NCBI RefSeq assembly: GCF_014297275.1
Contig: NZ_JACOQK010000001.1
Coordinates: 2,356,001 to 2,420,000 of the forward strand
DNA: 64,000 nucleotides
DNA from: Clostridium facile
Lineage (GTDB): Bacteria; Bacillota; Clostridia; Oscillospirales; Ruminococcaceae
Direction of reading: 5' to 3'
Shown: one piece after another, positions 7,710 to 16,741 of the stretch
Layout of the letters: every line of letters begins with the position of its first letter
Position numbering within the stretch: the stretch's first letter is position 1
The notes under the pieces: model-generated
What the model saw: the letters and a program-made list of their open reading frames with translations, nothing else
Told to the model about the DNA's origin: nothing
The model's database searches: none
Position numbers and translations under genes: made by a program

Positions 7710-9923
7710 ATGGATTTTGTAACAGGAAAATGGAACAAAGAAATCAATGTACGTGACTTTATTGTAAGAAACTACACACCATATGATGGTGATGACAGCT
7801 TTCTGGTTGGACCAACCGAAAAAACAAAAGACCTCTGGCAAGAAGTAACCGATTTAATGAAAAAAGAGCGGGAAGCCGGCGGCGTATTGGATATTGACGA
7901 AAAAACAATCTCCGCTATTGACGCATATGCTCCAGGCTATATTGATAAAAACCTGGAAACAATTGTTGGCTTGCAGACTAACGAGCCTTTAAAACGTGCG
8001 ATTATGCCTTACGGTGGAATCCGTATGGTGGAAACTTCCTTAAAAGCATACGGCAAAGAGATGGATCCAAAGGTTGCACGTGTATTTAAACACAGAAAAA
8101 CCCATAACGACGGTGTATTCGATGTTTATACCGATGAAATGAGGGCAGCTCGCCACTGTGCGATTATCACTGGTTTACCAGACGCATACGGCCGTGGAAG
8201 GATTATTGGCGACTACCGCCGTGTTGCTTTGTATGGGATTGACAAGTTAATCGAAGAAAAGAAAATCGCAAAGAAAAACTTTGCTTTTGACTATATGGAC
8301 AGCCCAACCATCCGTCAAAGGGAAGAACTTTCTGAACAAATCCGTGCTTTGGAAGCAATGAAGAGCATGGCTGCAAGATATGGCTGTGATATCTCCAAAC
8401 CTGCTACCAACACACAGGAAGCAATTCAGGCGGTATACTTTGGCTACTTGGCAGCAGTAAAAGACCAGAACGGCGCTGCAATGTCCCTAGGTCGTGTATC
8501 TACCTTCTTGGATATTTACGCGGAAGAAGATTTGAAAAACGGTACCTTTACCGAAGCACAAATCCAGGAATTTGTTGACCACTTTATTATGAAGCTGAGA
8601 ATGGTCCGCTTCCTGAGAACCCCTGAATACGATGAACTGTTCAGCGGTGATCCAACCTGGGTAACAGAATCCATTGGCGGTATGTGCAATGATGGACGCC
8701 ACATGGTAACAAAAATGTCCTTCCGTTTCTTACACACCCTGATCAACCTGGGCCCAGCTCCAGAACCAAACCTGACTGTCCTGTGGTCCGAACGTTTACC
8801 AGAAAACTTCAAAAAATACGCGGCTAAAATTTCCATTGAAACTTCCGCGATCCAATATGAAAACGATGACATCATGCGAGATAAATACGGCGATGATTAT
8901 GGTATTGCGTGTTGTGTATCCGCTATGAGAATCGGAAAACAGATGCAGTTCTTCGGCGCGCGTTGTAACCTGGCAAAAGCATTGCTGTACGCGTTAAACG
9001 GCGGTAAAGATGAACGTTATAACATGCAGGTTGCTCCAGAAATCGCTCCAGTTGGGGACGGCCCACTGAATTACGATGAAGTAATCCGTAAATTTGACTT
9101 TATCACCAGCTGGCTGGCAAAATTGTATATCAATACCCTGAATGTTATCCATTACATGCATGATAAATATTGCTATGAAAAAGCGCAGATGGCATTGCAC
9201 GATGAAACTATTCTGAGGACAATGGCAGGCGGTATCGCAGGTTTATCCGTAGTAGCAGATAGCTTGTCCGCTATTAAATACGCAAAGGTTACCCCAGTTC
9301 GCAATGAAGACGGTTTAATCACCGAATTTAAAATTGAAGGCGATTATCCGAAATTCGGAAATAACGATGAACGTGTAGATGAAATTGCGGTTCAAGTGGT
9401 AAAAAGCTTCATGACAAAACTGAGAAAACACAGCACCTACCGTGAATCTGTTCCAACCATGTCCATCCTCACCATTACTTCCAACGTGGTATATGGTAAG
9501 AAAACTGGTTCCACACCAGATGGACGTATCGCAGGGGAACCATTTGCACCTGGTGCAAATCCAATGCATGGCAGAGACACCAACGGCTGTGTTGCTTCGA
9601 TGAAATCCGTTGCGAAACTTCCATATGACTATTCAGAAGATGGAATTTCTTATACCTTCTCAATTGTACCAGGTGCTTTGGGTAAGGAATTAGATCAGCA
9701 GGAAAATAATCTAGTAACCCTGTTGGATGGATATTTTGCGGATGAAGGGCACCATATTAATGTCAATGTAATGAACCGTGAGGTTCTGTTGGACGCTATG
9801 GATCACCCAGAAAAATATCCTCAGCTGACCATCCGTGTATCCGGCTACGCAGTAAACTTTATTAAACTGACCAGGGAACAGCAATTGGATGTTATCAACA
9901 GAACATTCCATGACCGTTTCTAA
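7710..9923 (+). CDS. pflB: Formate C-acetyltransferase (pyruvate formate-lyase)
   Basis: Glycyl-radical enzyme of anaerobic metabolism that converts pyruvate and CoA to acetyl-CoA and formate in the cytoplasm. The 737 residues match true PFL rather than the shorter or diol-dehydratase-like relatives. The catalytic cysteine pair is C401-C402 in ACCVSAMRIGK, and the radical site is G712 in RVSGYAV near the C-terminus. A GGAGGG ribosome site precedes the ATG at 7710. Its activase follows 111 bases downstream on the same strand. The upstream region carries a promoter candidate, a palindrome and a Rex-like half-site, in keeping with redox control. Confidence 0.97.
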   Translation: MDFVTGKWNKEINVRDFIVRNYTPYDGDDSFLVGPTEKTKDLWQEVTDLMKKEREAGGVLDIDEKTISAIDAYAPGYIDKNLETIVGLQTNEPLKRAIMPYGGIRMVETSLKAYGKEMDPKVARVFKHRKTHNDGVFDVYTDEMRAARHCAIITGLPDAYGRGRIIGDYRRVALYGIDKLIEEKKIAKKNFAFDYMDSPTIRQREELSEQIRALEAMKSMAARYGCDISKPATNTQEAIQAVYFGYLAAVKDQNGAAMSLGRVSTFLDIYAEEDLKNGTFTEAQIQEFVDHFIMKLRMVRFLRTPEYDELFSGDPTWVTESIGGMCNDGRHMVTKMSFRFLHTLINLGPAPEPNLTVLWSERLPENFKKYAAKISIETSAIQYENDDIMRDKYGDDYGIACCVSAMRIGKQMQFFGARCNLAKALLYALNGGKDERYNMQVAPEIAPVGDGPLNYDEVIRKFDFITSWLAKLYINTLNVIHYMHDKYCYEKAQMALHDETILRTMAGGIAGLSVVADSLSAIKYAKVTPVRNEDGLITEFKIEGDYPKFGNNDERVDEIAVQVVKSFMTKLRKHSTYRESVPTMSILTITSNVVYGKKTGSTPDGRIAGEPFAPGANPMHGRDTNGCVASMKSVAKLPYDYSEDGISYTFSIVPGALGKELDQQENNLVTLLDGYFADEGHHINVNVMNREVLLDAMDHPEKYPQLTIRVSGYAVNFIKLTREQQLDVINRTFHDRF

Positions 9924-10034
9924 TCTGCTTAGAATAAGATGATATTGTAGTGATGATCCTGCGCAAGATGCGTGGGATCATTCGTTTGTAAGGGAAAGTC
10001 AACCAATTTGGTGTAGTATGATCGGGAGGTAAAC

Positions 10035-10763
10035 ATGGCTGGTAAAATTGGAAGAATCCATTCGGTAGAAAGTTTTGGCGCAGTAGATGGTCCCGGCATC
10101 CGTTTTATTGTATTTATGCAGGGATGCCCATTGCGATGTAAATTCTGCCACAATCCGGATACCTGGAACCCAAAGGACGGAACGGAAATTGATACAGAAA
10201 CCTTGGCAAACCAAATAGAATCCTACCGCAATTTTATTAAAAAAGGTGGGGTTACGGTATCCGGTGGGGAACCCTTATTGCAGACTGAATTTGTTGCTGA
10301 CCTATTAAAGCGATGTAAAGAGAAAGGATTCCACACTGCCATTGATACTTCTGGAGGAATCCCTCTGGAGAAAGCACTGCCAGCATTGGAACAGACAGAT
10401 ATGCTGCTGTTGGATATGAAGGATATTGATACCGACGGCGCAAAAGAGCTGACTGGTATGGGAAATGAAAACGCTAAAGCTATTTTGGAATACTGCCAGG
10501 AGCATGGCAAACAGGTATGGCTGCGCCATGTGGTTGTCCCAGGTTACACATTGGATCGTGATAAACTGGAACGATTGGCTGATTTTGCGAAAGCTTATTC
10601 CTGCATCGAAAAAGTGGAGCTGCTGCCATTTCACAAGATGGGGGAATATAAATGGAAAGAATTGAGGGAGCCTTATTCCTTGGGAGATACACAGGAACCA
10701 ACCAAAGAAGAAATGACGTGGGTAAAAGAGATTTTTACCTCCCGTGGATTGCAACTAAACTAA
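10035..10763 (+). CDS. pflA: Pyruvate formate-lyase activating enzyme
   Basis: Radical-SAM enzyme that installs the glycyl radical on PflB using S-adenosylmethionine and a [4Fe-4S] cluster. The cluster motif C31-x3-C35-x2-C38 is in GCPLRCKFCHNP, followed by the SAM-binding GGVTVSGGEPLLQ. The 242-residue length is normal for the family. The start is ATG at 10035 behind GGGAGG. It follows pflB in the usual order and ends at a strong terminator, so pflB-pflA form one unit. Confidence 0.96.
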   Translation: MAGKIGRIHSVESFGAVDGPGIRFIVFMQGCPLRCKFCHNPDTWNPKDGTEIDTETLANQIESYRNFIKKGGVTVSGGEPLLQTEFVADLLKRCKEKGFHTAIDTSGGIPLEKALPALEQTDMLLLDMKDIDTDGAKELTGMGNENAKAILEYCQEHGKQVWLRHVVVPGYTLDRDKLERLADFAKAYSCIEKVELLPFHKMGEYKWKELREPYSLGDTQEPTKEEMTWVKEIFTSRGLQLN

Positions 10764-10766
10764 ATC

Positions 10767-10821
10767 AACAAAACCCCTTTCACACAAGATTATCTGTGGA
10801 AGGGGGTTTGTTGGTTTTTTT
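10767..10821 (+). terminator. Terminator of pflB-pflA
   Basis: AACAAAACCCC...CACA pairs with TGTG...GGGGGTTTGTT, followed by seven T residues. Confidence 0.9.
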
Positions 10822-11310
10822 ATGAAAGAAAATTTAAAGTAGAGAAAGCGATAAAAACTTTTTTATAAAAACGAATAGATATGGCGCTGGGGTTTTATGG
10901 GCATTTTGTTACAAGTATGATTCGTGTTAATCCAATAATAAAATAATGGAAAAATAAATCTCTCCCATGCGATAAATGATTTTAAAAATGATGTCATTCA
11001 GCACTTACCAAAACCCTAAATAGTTCCGAAATATTTCCTTTCGAGGAAAGCAGTTGGAATCCGTTTTTTTATTGTTACGGTCTTATCAAAAAAATTTTAT
11101 CTGTCGATGAGAATAAAATCTTTCACTTTAAACGTGGAGTAAAGTAGGAGCTAATAGGAATCGTCTGGAAATAGAACAATTTTATAGAAACGGAAATTTC
11201 TATATTGATTGCGCGACAAGCGAGGTAAGTAATATGTTGAGGGGGGATTACCCATAGGATATCTTTGGAGTATTGAATCCTTTCTATATAGCATGATCCC
11301 ACCAAAATAA
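10822..11310. other. Intergenic region, nothing recognised
   Basis: About 490 AT-rich bases between convergent operons. The only visible structure is a short palindrome, TTTCCTTTCGAGGAAA, near 11034-11049. No ORF supported. Confidence 0.4.
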
Positions 11311-11350
11311 CAAAAAACCTATTATCAGATAAGGGATACCTGATAATAGG
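11311..11350 (-). terminator. Terminator of fabD-aroE-aroK
   Basis: On the minus strand CCTATTATCAG pairs with CTGATAATAGG and runs into TTTTTTG. Confidence 0.9.
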
Positions 11351-11363
11351 AAGAAAACCAGTA

Positions 11364-11867
11364 TTACCGGTTATATAACTGGAGAATCCGGTTGGCGATC
11401 ATCAGAGGGGAATCAGAGGCATCAATCGTATAACTGGAATTTTTTTGATAGAGTGGATAACGTGTTTGGTATAGTTCCAATAGTTCTTCCTTGGTGCGGG
11501 AATGGGCGTTAGGACGATTGGAATCTCCTGCAATCCTATGATAACAATCCTCAAAAGGCGCATCTAGAAACAAGACAATTCCATTTTGTTTTGCCAGCGT
11601 ACCATTCTGTTCTATTGTCATAGCGCCGCCACCTGTAGCAACGACTAAGTTTCCTTGATGAGATAGCTCCCGAATAGCTTCTGTTTCGTATTGGCGGAAA
11701 GTCTGTTCCCCAAATTGGGCAAAAATCTGTGGTATAGTGAGGTGATGCTTTTTTTCGATATAATCATCCATATCCACAAAGCTTCGCCCCATCATCTTGG
11801 AGAGTTTCACGCCAATAGTAGTTTTTCCGCATCCCATAAATCCACATAAGTAAATTGTTTTTGCCAT
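11364..11867 (-). CDS. aroK: Shikimate kinase
   Basis: Phosphorylates shikimate with ATP in the pathway to chorismate and aromatic amino acids. The 167 residues fit the family. Walker A is GCGKTTIG (12-19), DMDDYIEKK contributes the shikimate-binding acidic residue, and ATGGGAM is the glycine-rich substrate loop. It is the last gene of the minus-strand fabD-aroE-aroK operon, 8 bases after aroE. The GGTGA at its ribosome site overlaps the aroE stop, suggesting translational coupling. Confidence 0.93.
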   Translation of the reverse strand: MAKTIYLCGFMGCGKTTIGVKLSKMMGRSFVDMDDYIEKKHHLTIPQIFAQFGEQTFRQYETEAIRELSHQGNLVVATGGGAMTIEQNGTLAKQNGIVLFLDAPFEDCYHRIAGDSNRPNAHSRTKEELLELYQTRYPLYQKNSSYTIDASDSPLMIANRILQLYNR

Positions 11868-11875
11868 AATATCAT

Positions 11876-12724
11876 TTAGTCACCAAACTGGGCTGTGACC
11901 ATTTCCTCCATTTCTGCAACCAATGCCTGAATATCCTGTTTGGAATAGCTGGCGTCCTCCCAAATTTCGTGGGAAACAGCCGCCTGCCACACCAACATGT
12001 TCATGCCACCCATGACTTTTGCTCCATTGGCTTTTGCCAGTTTCATCAATTGAGTTTCCCGTGGGTTGTAAATCGCATCAAATAGGAATGCTGTATTTCC
12101 TGCAACTTCTGGAGAAACGGGACATTCGTCGTTATGGGGATACATACCACTGGGGGTCGCATTCAAAATCAAGTCGTATTTTCCAGTAACCGCCTGCAAA
12201 GAAGTGATGTGTACAGAGGATTCTGGAGAAAGTAATTTGATATTATTATAAGTATTTTCTGCTTTTTCATAGGAAGATTCCCTGACAGCAATCGTCAAAT
12301 CGCCCCCAGCCAAAGCGGTTTCGATTGCCATCATCCTACCAGCACCACCGCAACCTAATAGTAGGACTTTTCCAGTTAAATCAGTGCCCAACATTTCGAT
12401 GGAACGGAGAAAACCGGTTACATCGGTATTATAGCCAATATTTTTTTCACCACATTTTACAACATTAACCGCCCCATACCGTTTGGCAGAAAGGTCTAGC
12501 TGATCCAAATGGCGTAACATTTTAATTTTATATGGGATTGTAATATTAAATCCATTGAGCTGGAAGAGTTGGTCCGCTACATCGTCAAATTTTTCCAAAG
12601 GGATATCCTGAGCAATATAATCCGCATCCAGGTTACCAGATAATTCAAATAAACGCTTATGGATCGGTGGGGACATGGTATGTCCCAAAGGGTGCCCTAT
12701 TAAAGCGTAATGTTGTGTTGACAT
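11876..12724 (-). CDS. aroE: Shikimate dehydrogenase (NADP+)
   Basis: Reduces 3-dehydroshikimate to shikimate. The 282 residues include the N-terminal substrate site IGHPLGHTMSPPIH, the catalytic-lysine loop FNITIPYKIKM, an NADP-binding Rossmann turn in LLGCGGAGRMM, and the C-terminal GGMNMLVWQAA. It starts 15 bases after fabD and is followed by aroK, so two consecutive shikimate steps are encoded together. Confidence 0.94.
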   Translation of the reverse strand: MSTQHYALIGHPLGHTMSPPIHKRLFELSGNLDADYIAQDIPLEKFDDVADQLFQLNGFNITIPYKIKMLRHLDQLDLSAKRYGAVNVVKCGEKNIGYNTDVTGFLRSIEMLGTDLTGKVLLLGCGGAGRMMAIETALAGGDLTIAVRESSYEKAENTYNNIKLLSPESSVHITSLQAVTGKYDLILNATPSGMYPHNDECPVSPEVAGNTAFLFDAIYNPRETQLMKLAKANGAKVMGGMNMLVWQAAVSHEIWEDASYSKQDIQALVAEMEEMVTAQFGD

Positions 12725-12739
12725 AAACTGATCGCCGCC

Positions 12740-13663
12740 TTATTGAAGTTTTGCCAAAGCTGCTTCCACCGTTTTTTTGTTTTCCACATTCACAGCAGTG
12801 ACATCTTTTAAAGTCTTTTTCACAAGCCCTGTCAGGACTTTGTTTGGACCTAATTCTACATAGTTTTCAAAGCCAGCTTGTTGGAGAGCGTTTAATTCTT
12901 TCACAAACTGTACTGGGGAAACCAGATGGGAAGCCAGATAGCTTGGCATATCAGAAAAGTCTTCCAATTTAGCACCTGTTAGGTTTGCGTAAAAATCAAT
13001 TGCGGGAGTATGGAAAGAAATACCGGAGATTGCCTGTTTAAAACGATCTGCAGCTGGTTGCATGAGTTTGGAATGGAACGCTGCATTAACATTTAGTTTT
13101 GCGGCACGGCGAGCTTTGCCCTCAAAAGCAGTTACAGCAGCTTCTACTGCTGGGGTTTCTCCAGCAATGACCGTTTGAGCAGGGCTGTTATAATTAACTG
13201 GTACCACGTAGCCATCAATGGATGCACAGATCTCCGCAATGGTATCGCTGTCCAATCCTAAGATTGCATACATGCTGCCATCCTGATGTTCCGCACATTC
13301 TTGCATGGCGGCAGCACGTTCTTTGATGACACGGAAGCCATCTTCCAGGGATAGCATACCACTTGCTACCATAGCGGCGTATTCCCCTAAAGAGTGTCCG
13401 GCGACTGCTTCAAATGGGATGCCTTCATTTTCCATTAATTCCAATACTGCAAGGGATGTTGCCATGATAGCTGGCTGCGCCACGCCGGTTTTTGCCAGCT
13501 CAGCTTCTTCCCCGTCAAAGCAGATTTTTGCTAAATCAAACCCTAAAATATCGCTTGCACATTCATAAATCTGCAAGCTGGCGGGATTCATTTCACAGAT
13601 TTCTTTTCCCATGCCAGAGTATTGGGAACCTTGGCCGGAAAACAGGTAAACAGTTTTTTTCAT
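12740..13663 (-). CDS. fabD: Malonyl-CoA:ACP transacylase
   Basis: Loads malonyl groups onto acyl carrier protein for fatty acid elongation. 307 residues. FSGQGSQYSGMG is the N-terminal signature, and GHSLGEYAA carries the nucleophile S91; an AAFHSKLM segment supplies the partner histidine. The start at 13663 is preceded by GGAGGAAA. It is transcribed away from the main fab-acc operon and leads an operon with aroE and aroK, whereas in many Clostridia fabD lies between fabK and fabG. The intergenic region at 13664-13981 must drive both directions. Confidence 0.95.
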   Translation of the reverse strand: MKKTVYLFSGQGSQYSGMGKEICEMNPASLQIYECASDILGFDLAKICFDGEEAELAKTGVAQPAIMATSLAVLELMENEGIPFEAVAGHSLGEYAAMVASGMLSLEDGFRVIKERAAAMQECAEHQDGSMYAILGLDSDTIAEICASIDGYVVPVNYNSPAQTVIAGETPAVEAAVTAFEGKARRAAKLNVNAAFHSKLMQPAADRFKQAISGISFHTPAIDFYANLTGAKLEDFSDMPSYLASHLVSPVQFVKELNALQQAGFENYVELGPNKVLTGLVKKTLKDVTAVNVENKKTVEAALAKLQ

Positions 13664-13937
13664 AAGCGTTTCCTCCCTTATAGCTGCTTTACAATCATCC
13701 TGTTATAAGATAGACAATATAGCGAAAATATGAAAAAACAATGAACTAATCACCGCTATGATGTGAACGCAGTGTTAAAGATAGAACACGTTTTACCAAA
13801 AGTACCCTAATTTTATTGACAAAGCAGCAAGTTGCTAATATGATTATAATTGAGATTTATTATAAGTAATCCAGTTGAATAAAATTTTAACATACATAGG
13901 GCAAAAATTGCAAGTGGATTTTCATATAAATTGATTA

Positions 13938-13968
13938 TATAATAGATAATATTTTGATTGTTAGAATT
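13938..13968 (+). promoter_or_regulatory. fabH -10 element with FabT-like operator
   Basis: TATAAT at 13938-13943 is followed by ATTTTGATTGTTAGAATT (13951-13968). The latter agrees with the FabT operator AnTTTGAnTnTCAAAnTT at all but two defined positions. It would sit across the transcription start, just ahead of the fabH ribosome site. No good -35 was found and no MarR/FabT gene is in the window. Confidence 0.4.
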
Positions 13969-13981
13969 GGAGGATAAAATT

Positions 13982-14980
13982 TTGACAGGAATTAAGCTAA
14001 TTGGTACTGGTATGTATATTCCAGAAACAGTGGCCACCAATGAAGATTTTACCAAAATTGTAGACACATCAGACGAATGGATCACAAAACGAACAGGAAT
14101 TAAAGAGCGCCATCCATCCAATGGGGAACCAACCTGGTATATGGGTGTACAGGCAGCGAAACAGGCAATGGAGGACGCTGGCGTTACACCGGATGAGATT
14201 GATATGGTAATTTCCACTAGTGTAACAGGGGATTACTATACGCCTTCTACTGCGAATATCATGCAGGGAAAACTGGGAATTCACAAGGCGTTTAGCATTG
14301 ATATTAACTGTGCGTGTGCAGGGTTTGTTTATGGCTTTGACATGGCACAGCGATATATTGCCATGGATGACGATGTAAAAACTGTATTGATTATCAGTTC
14401 TGAGAATATTACCAAATTAGTGGATTATGAAGATCGTTCCACCTGTGTACTATTTGGGGATGGTGCTGGCGCGGCAGTAGTAACAGCAGGACCAAACCGC
14501 TGCTACACTTATTTGGAATGTGAAGCCCAGGACGCAAACAAGATTTATGCCCAGAATGCCCGTCCAGGCAATGCATTTACCACCCAGGAAGGCAGGGAAA
14601 AATATCTGGATTTATTCCCACAGGGAAGGGAACATTATATGCACATGGATGGACGGGATGTTTATAAATTTGCCACCCGTGCTATGCCAGAAGGGTTACA
14701 CAAGGCATGCGAAAAAGCCGGTATAAAAGTAGAGGACTTGGCATTGATTATACCCCATCAGGCAAATTACCGCATCATCGAAACAGCGGCGAAAAACTTG
14801 GGGTTGAGTATGGACCATTTTTATTTGAATATTGATCGATATGGTAATATTTCTAGCGCATGCATCCCTGTTTGTTTAAATGAGTTAAAACGTGCAGGCC
14901 GTCTAAAAGAGGGGGATAAAATCGCCCTGGTAGGCTTTGGAGCTGGTCTGGTTTACGGTGCAACTGTATTTACAATATAA
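13982..14980 (+). CDS. fabH: Beta-ketoacyl-ACP synthase III
   Basis: Starts fatty acid synthesis by condensing acetyl-CoA or a branched starter with malonyl-ACP. Taking the TTG at 13982 (behind GGAGG at 13969-13973) gives 332 residues and places the nucleophile at C112 in INCACAGF, its usual position. The histidine is in IIPHQANYR and the asparagine in YGNISSAC. An in-frame TTG at 13958 would add 8 residues but lacks a ribosome site. It is the first gene of the fab-acc operon; fabK follows 33 bases on. Confidence 0.95.
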   Translation: MTGIKLIGTGMYIPETVATNEDFTKIVDTSDEWITKRTGIKERHPSNGEPTWYMGVQAAKQAMEDAGVTPDEIDMVISTSVTGDYYTPSTANIMQGKLGIHKAFSIDINCACAGFVYGFDMAQRYIAMDDDVKTVLIISSENITKLVDYEDRSTCVLFGDGAGAAVVTAGPNRCYTYLECEAQDANKIYAQNARPGNAFTTQEGREKYLDLFPQGREHYMHMDGRDVYKFATRAMPEGLHKACEKAGIKVEDLALIIPHQANYRIIETAAKNLGLSMDHFYLNIDRYGNISSACIPVCLNELKRAGRLKEGDKIALVGFGAGLVYGATVFTI

Positions 14981-15013
14981 TTTCCGTTACACCGAAAGAC
15001 GGAGGATTGTTGG

Positions 15014-15979
15014 ATGAGAACAAGAATAACGGAGTTATTGGGGATTCGATTCCCTATTTTGCAGGGTGGTATGGCTTGGGTTGCTGACGCACGTTTAGCG
15101 GCGGCAGTTTCCAATGGCGGAGGCGTCGGGATTATTGCCGGGGGCAATGCGCCGCCGGAGATTATTCGGGATGAAATCCGCAAGGTAAGGCAGCTTACTC
15201 GCCGGCCGTTTGGGGTAAACATCATGATGATGAGTGAATATGCCGAAGAACTGGCAGAACTCATGGTGGAAGAGAGGGTTCCCGTTGTGACAACAGGCGC
15301 GGGAAATCCGGGAAAACTTATCCCTATGTGGAAGGAAGCAGGAATTAAAGTAATTCCTGTGGTGCCCACAGTTGCGTTGGCAAAACGCCTGGAGCGGGCA
15401 GGGGCGGATGCCCTGATCGCGGAAGGATGCGAAGCAGGAGGCCATATTGGAGAATTAACTACCATGACTTTGGTTCCACAGGTGGTGGATGCGGTATCTA
15501 TTCCAGTCATTGCGGCTGGAGGAATTGCGGATGGACGTGGAATTGCTGCCGCGCTGATGTTAGGAGCAGAAGGAGTTCAAGTTGGAACTCGTTTTCTAGT
15601 GGCGAAGGAATGCCATATTCACCCCAATTACAAGGCTATGGTGTTACGTGCGAAAGACACTGATACAGCGGTTACCGGGCGGAAAACTGGTCATCCAGTC
15701 CGTCAAATCCGAAATAAATTCACCAAAAATGTACTGGCTTTGGAAAAGGCAAATGCCGACCCAAAAGAATTTGAAGAATTTACCGTAGGTTCTCTAAAAA
15801 AAGCAGTGATGTACGGGGACACCGAACATGGAAGCTTTATGGCAGGACAGATTGCGGGAATGATAGATAGAATTCAACCGGCGGCGGAGATTATCTTGGA
15901 AATGTTTTCCCAAGCGGAACTTTGGATCTCTGCAACTGGCAAAATAATTTCAGAAAACGGAGGGGATTTTATTGGCTAA
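15014..15979 (+). CDS. fabK: Enoyl-ACP reductase II (FMN-dependent)
   Basis: Performs the last reduction of each elongation cycle. 321 residues of the nitronate monooxygenase/FabK fold: FPILQGGMAWVAD at the N-terminus, GGGVGIIAGGNAPPE for FMN phosphate binding, EGCEAGGHIG and AAGGIADGRG for flavin contacts. No fabI-type gene is seen, so FabK is probably the only enoyl reductase encoded here; enzymes of this type are insensitive to triclosan. The end overlaps fabG by 8 bases. Confidence 0.94.
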   Translation: MRTRITELLGIRFPILQGGMAWVADARLAAAVSNGGGVGIIAGGNAPPEIIRDEIRKVRQLTRRPFGVNIMMMSEYAEELAELMVEERVPVVTTGAGNPGKLIPMWKEAGIKVIPVVPTVALAKRLERAGADALIAEGCEAGGHIGELTTMTLVPQVVDAVSIPVIAAGGIADGRGIAAALMLGAEGVQVGTRFLVAKECHIHPNYKAMVLRAKDTDTAVTGRKTGHPVRQIRNKFTKNVLALEKANADPKEFEEFTVGSLKKAVMYGDTEHGSFMAGQIAGMIDRIQPAAEIILEMFSQAELWISATGKIISENGGDFIG

Positions 15980-16715
15980 AACAGCATTGATTACAGGAGC
16001 ATCCCAGGGACTGGGTGCGGCGATGGCGAAACGCCTAGCAAAGGACGGTTTTAACATTGCGATTAATTGTTATAGTGAAAATGAAGTGCAAAACGGTGGT
16101 GTGCAGACAGCAGAGGCTTGCCGTGAATTTGGAGTGGAAGCAGAATGCTTTATCTGCGATGTTTCCCAATTTGACGCTTGCGCCGGAATGGTAAAAGCGG
16201 TAAAAGAACGTTTTGGCACTATCGATGTATTGGTGAACAACGCAGGGATTACCAAAGACGGTTTGGTAGCACGTATGAGCGAAGCGCAGTTTGACGCTGT
16301 TACCAACGTTAACTACAAAAGTGTATTTAACATGATCCGCCATGTGAGCGGTATTATGATGAAACAAAAAGGCGGCCGCATCATTAATGTTTCTTCTGTT
16401 GCTGGGGTAAACGGCAATGCGGGGCAGTTTAACTATTCCGCTTCCAAAGCTGGGATTATTGGCATGACAAAAACCGCCGCAAAAGAATTAGGCGCCCGCA
16501 ATATCAATGTAAACGCAATTGCGCCAGGCTTTATTAATACTCAGATGACAGCAGTATTGGGTGACGATATTAAAGATGCGATTAAAAAGCAGATTTCTTT
16601 GCGCCGTTATGGGGAACCAGAAGAAGTGGCAAGCGTTGTTTCTTTCTTAGCTGGTCCAGACGCTAGTTATGTAAGTGGACAGGTCATCTTAATTGATGGT
16701 TGTTTGAGCATGTAA
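15972..16715 (+). CDS. fabG: 3-oxoacyl-ACP reductase
   Basis: NADPH-dependent short-chain dehydrogenase that reduces beta-ketoacyl-ACP. 247 residues. The cofactor motif is TGASQGLG (8-15), NNAG lies at 89-92, and the catalytic Y155-x3-K159 is in YSASKAG. The TTG start at 15972 overlaps the fabK stop and is preceded by GGAGGGGAT inside fabK, indicating tight coupling. It is followed 26 bases on by fabF. Confidence 0.95.
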   Translation: MAKTALITGASQGLGAAMAKRLAKDGFNIAINCYSENEVQNGGVQTAEACREFGVEAECFICDVSQFDACAGMVKAVKERFGTIDVLVNNAGITKDGLVARMSEAQFDAVTNVNYKSVFNMIRHVSGIMMKQKGGRIINVSSVAGVNGNAGQFNYSASKAGIIGMTKTAAKELGARNINVNAIAPGFINTQMTAVLGDDIKDAIKKQISLRRYGEPEEVASVVSFLAGPDASYVSGQVILIDGCLSM

Positions 16716-16741
16716 TGAATAGAAAATAGAGGAGGATACCA

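Noticed and set aside
11034..11049. Palindrome TTTCCTTTCGAGGAAA in the pflA-aroK gap
   Set aside because: It is isolated, far from either gene start, and has no T-run or promoter nearby, so there is no support for a function.
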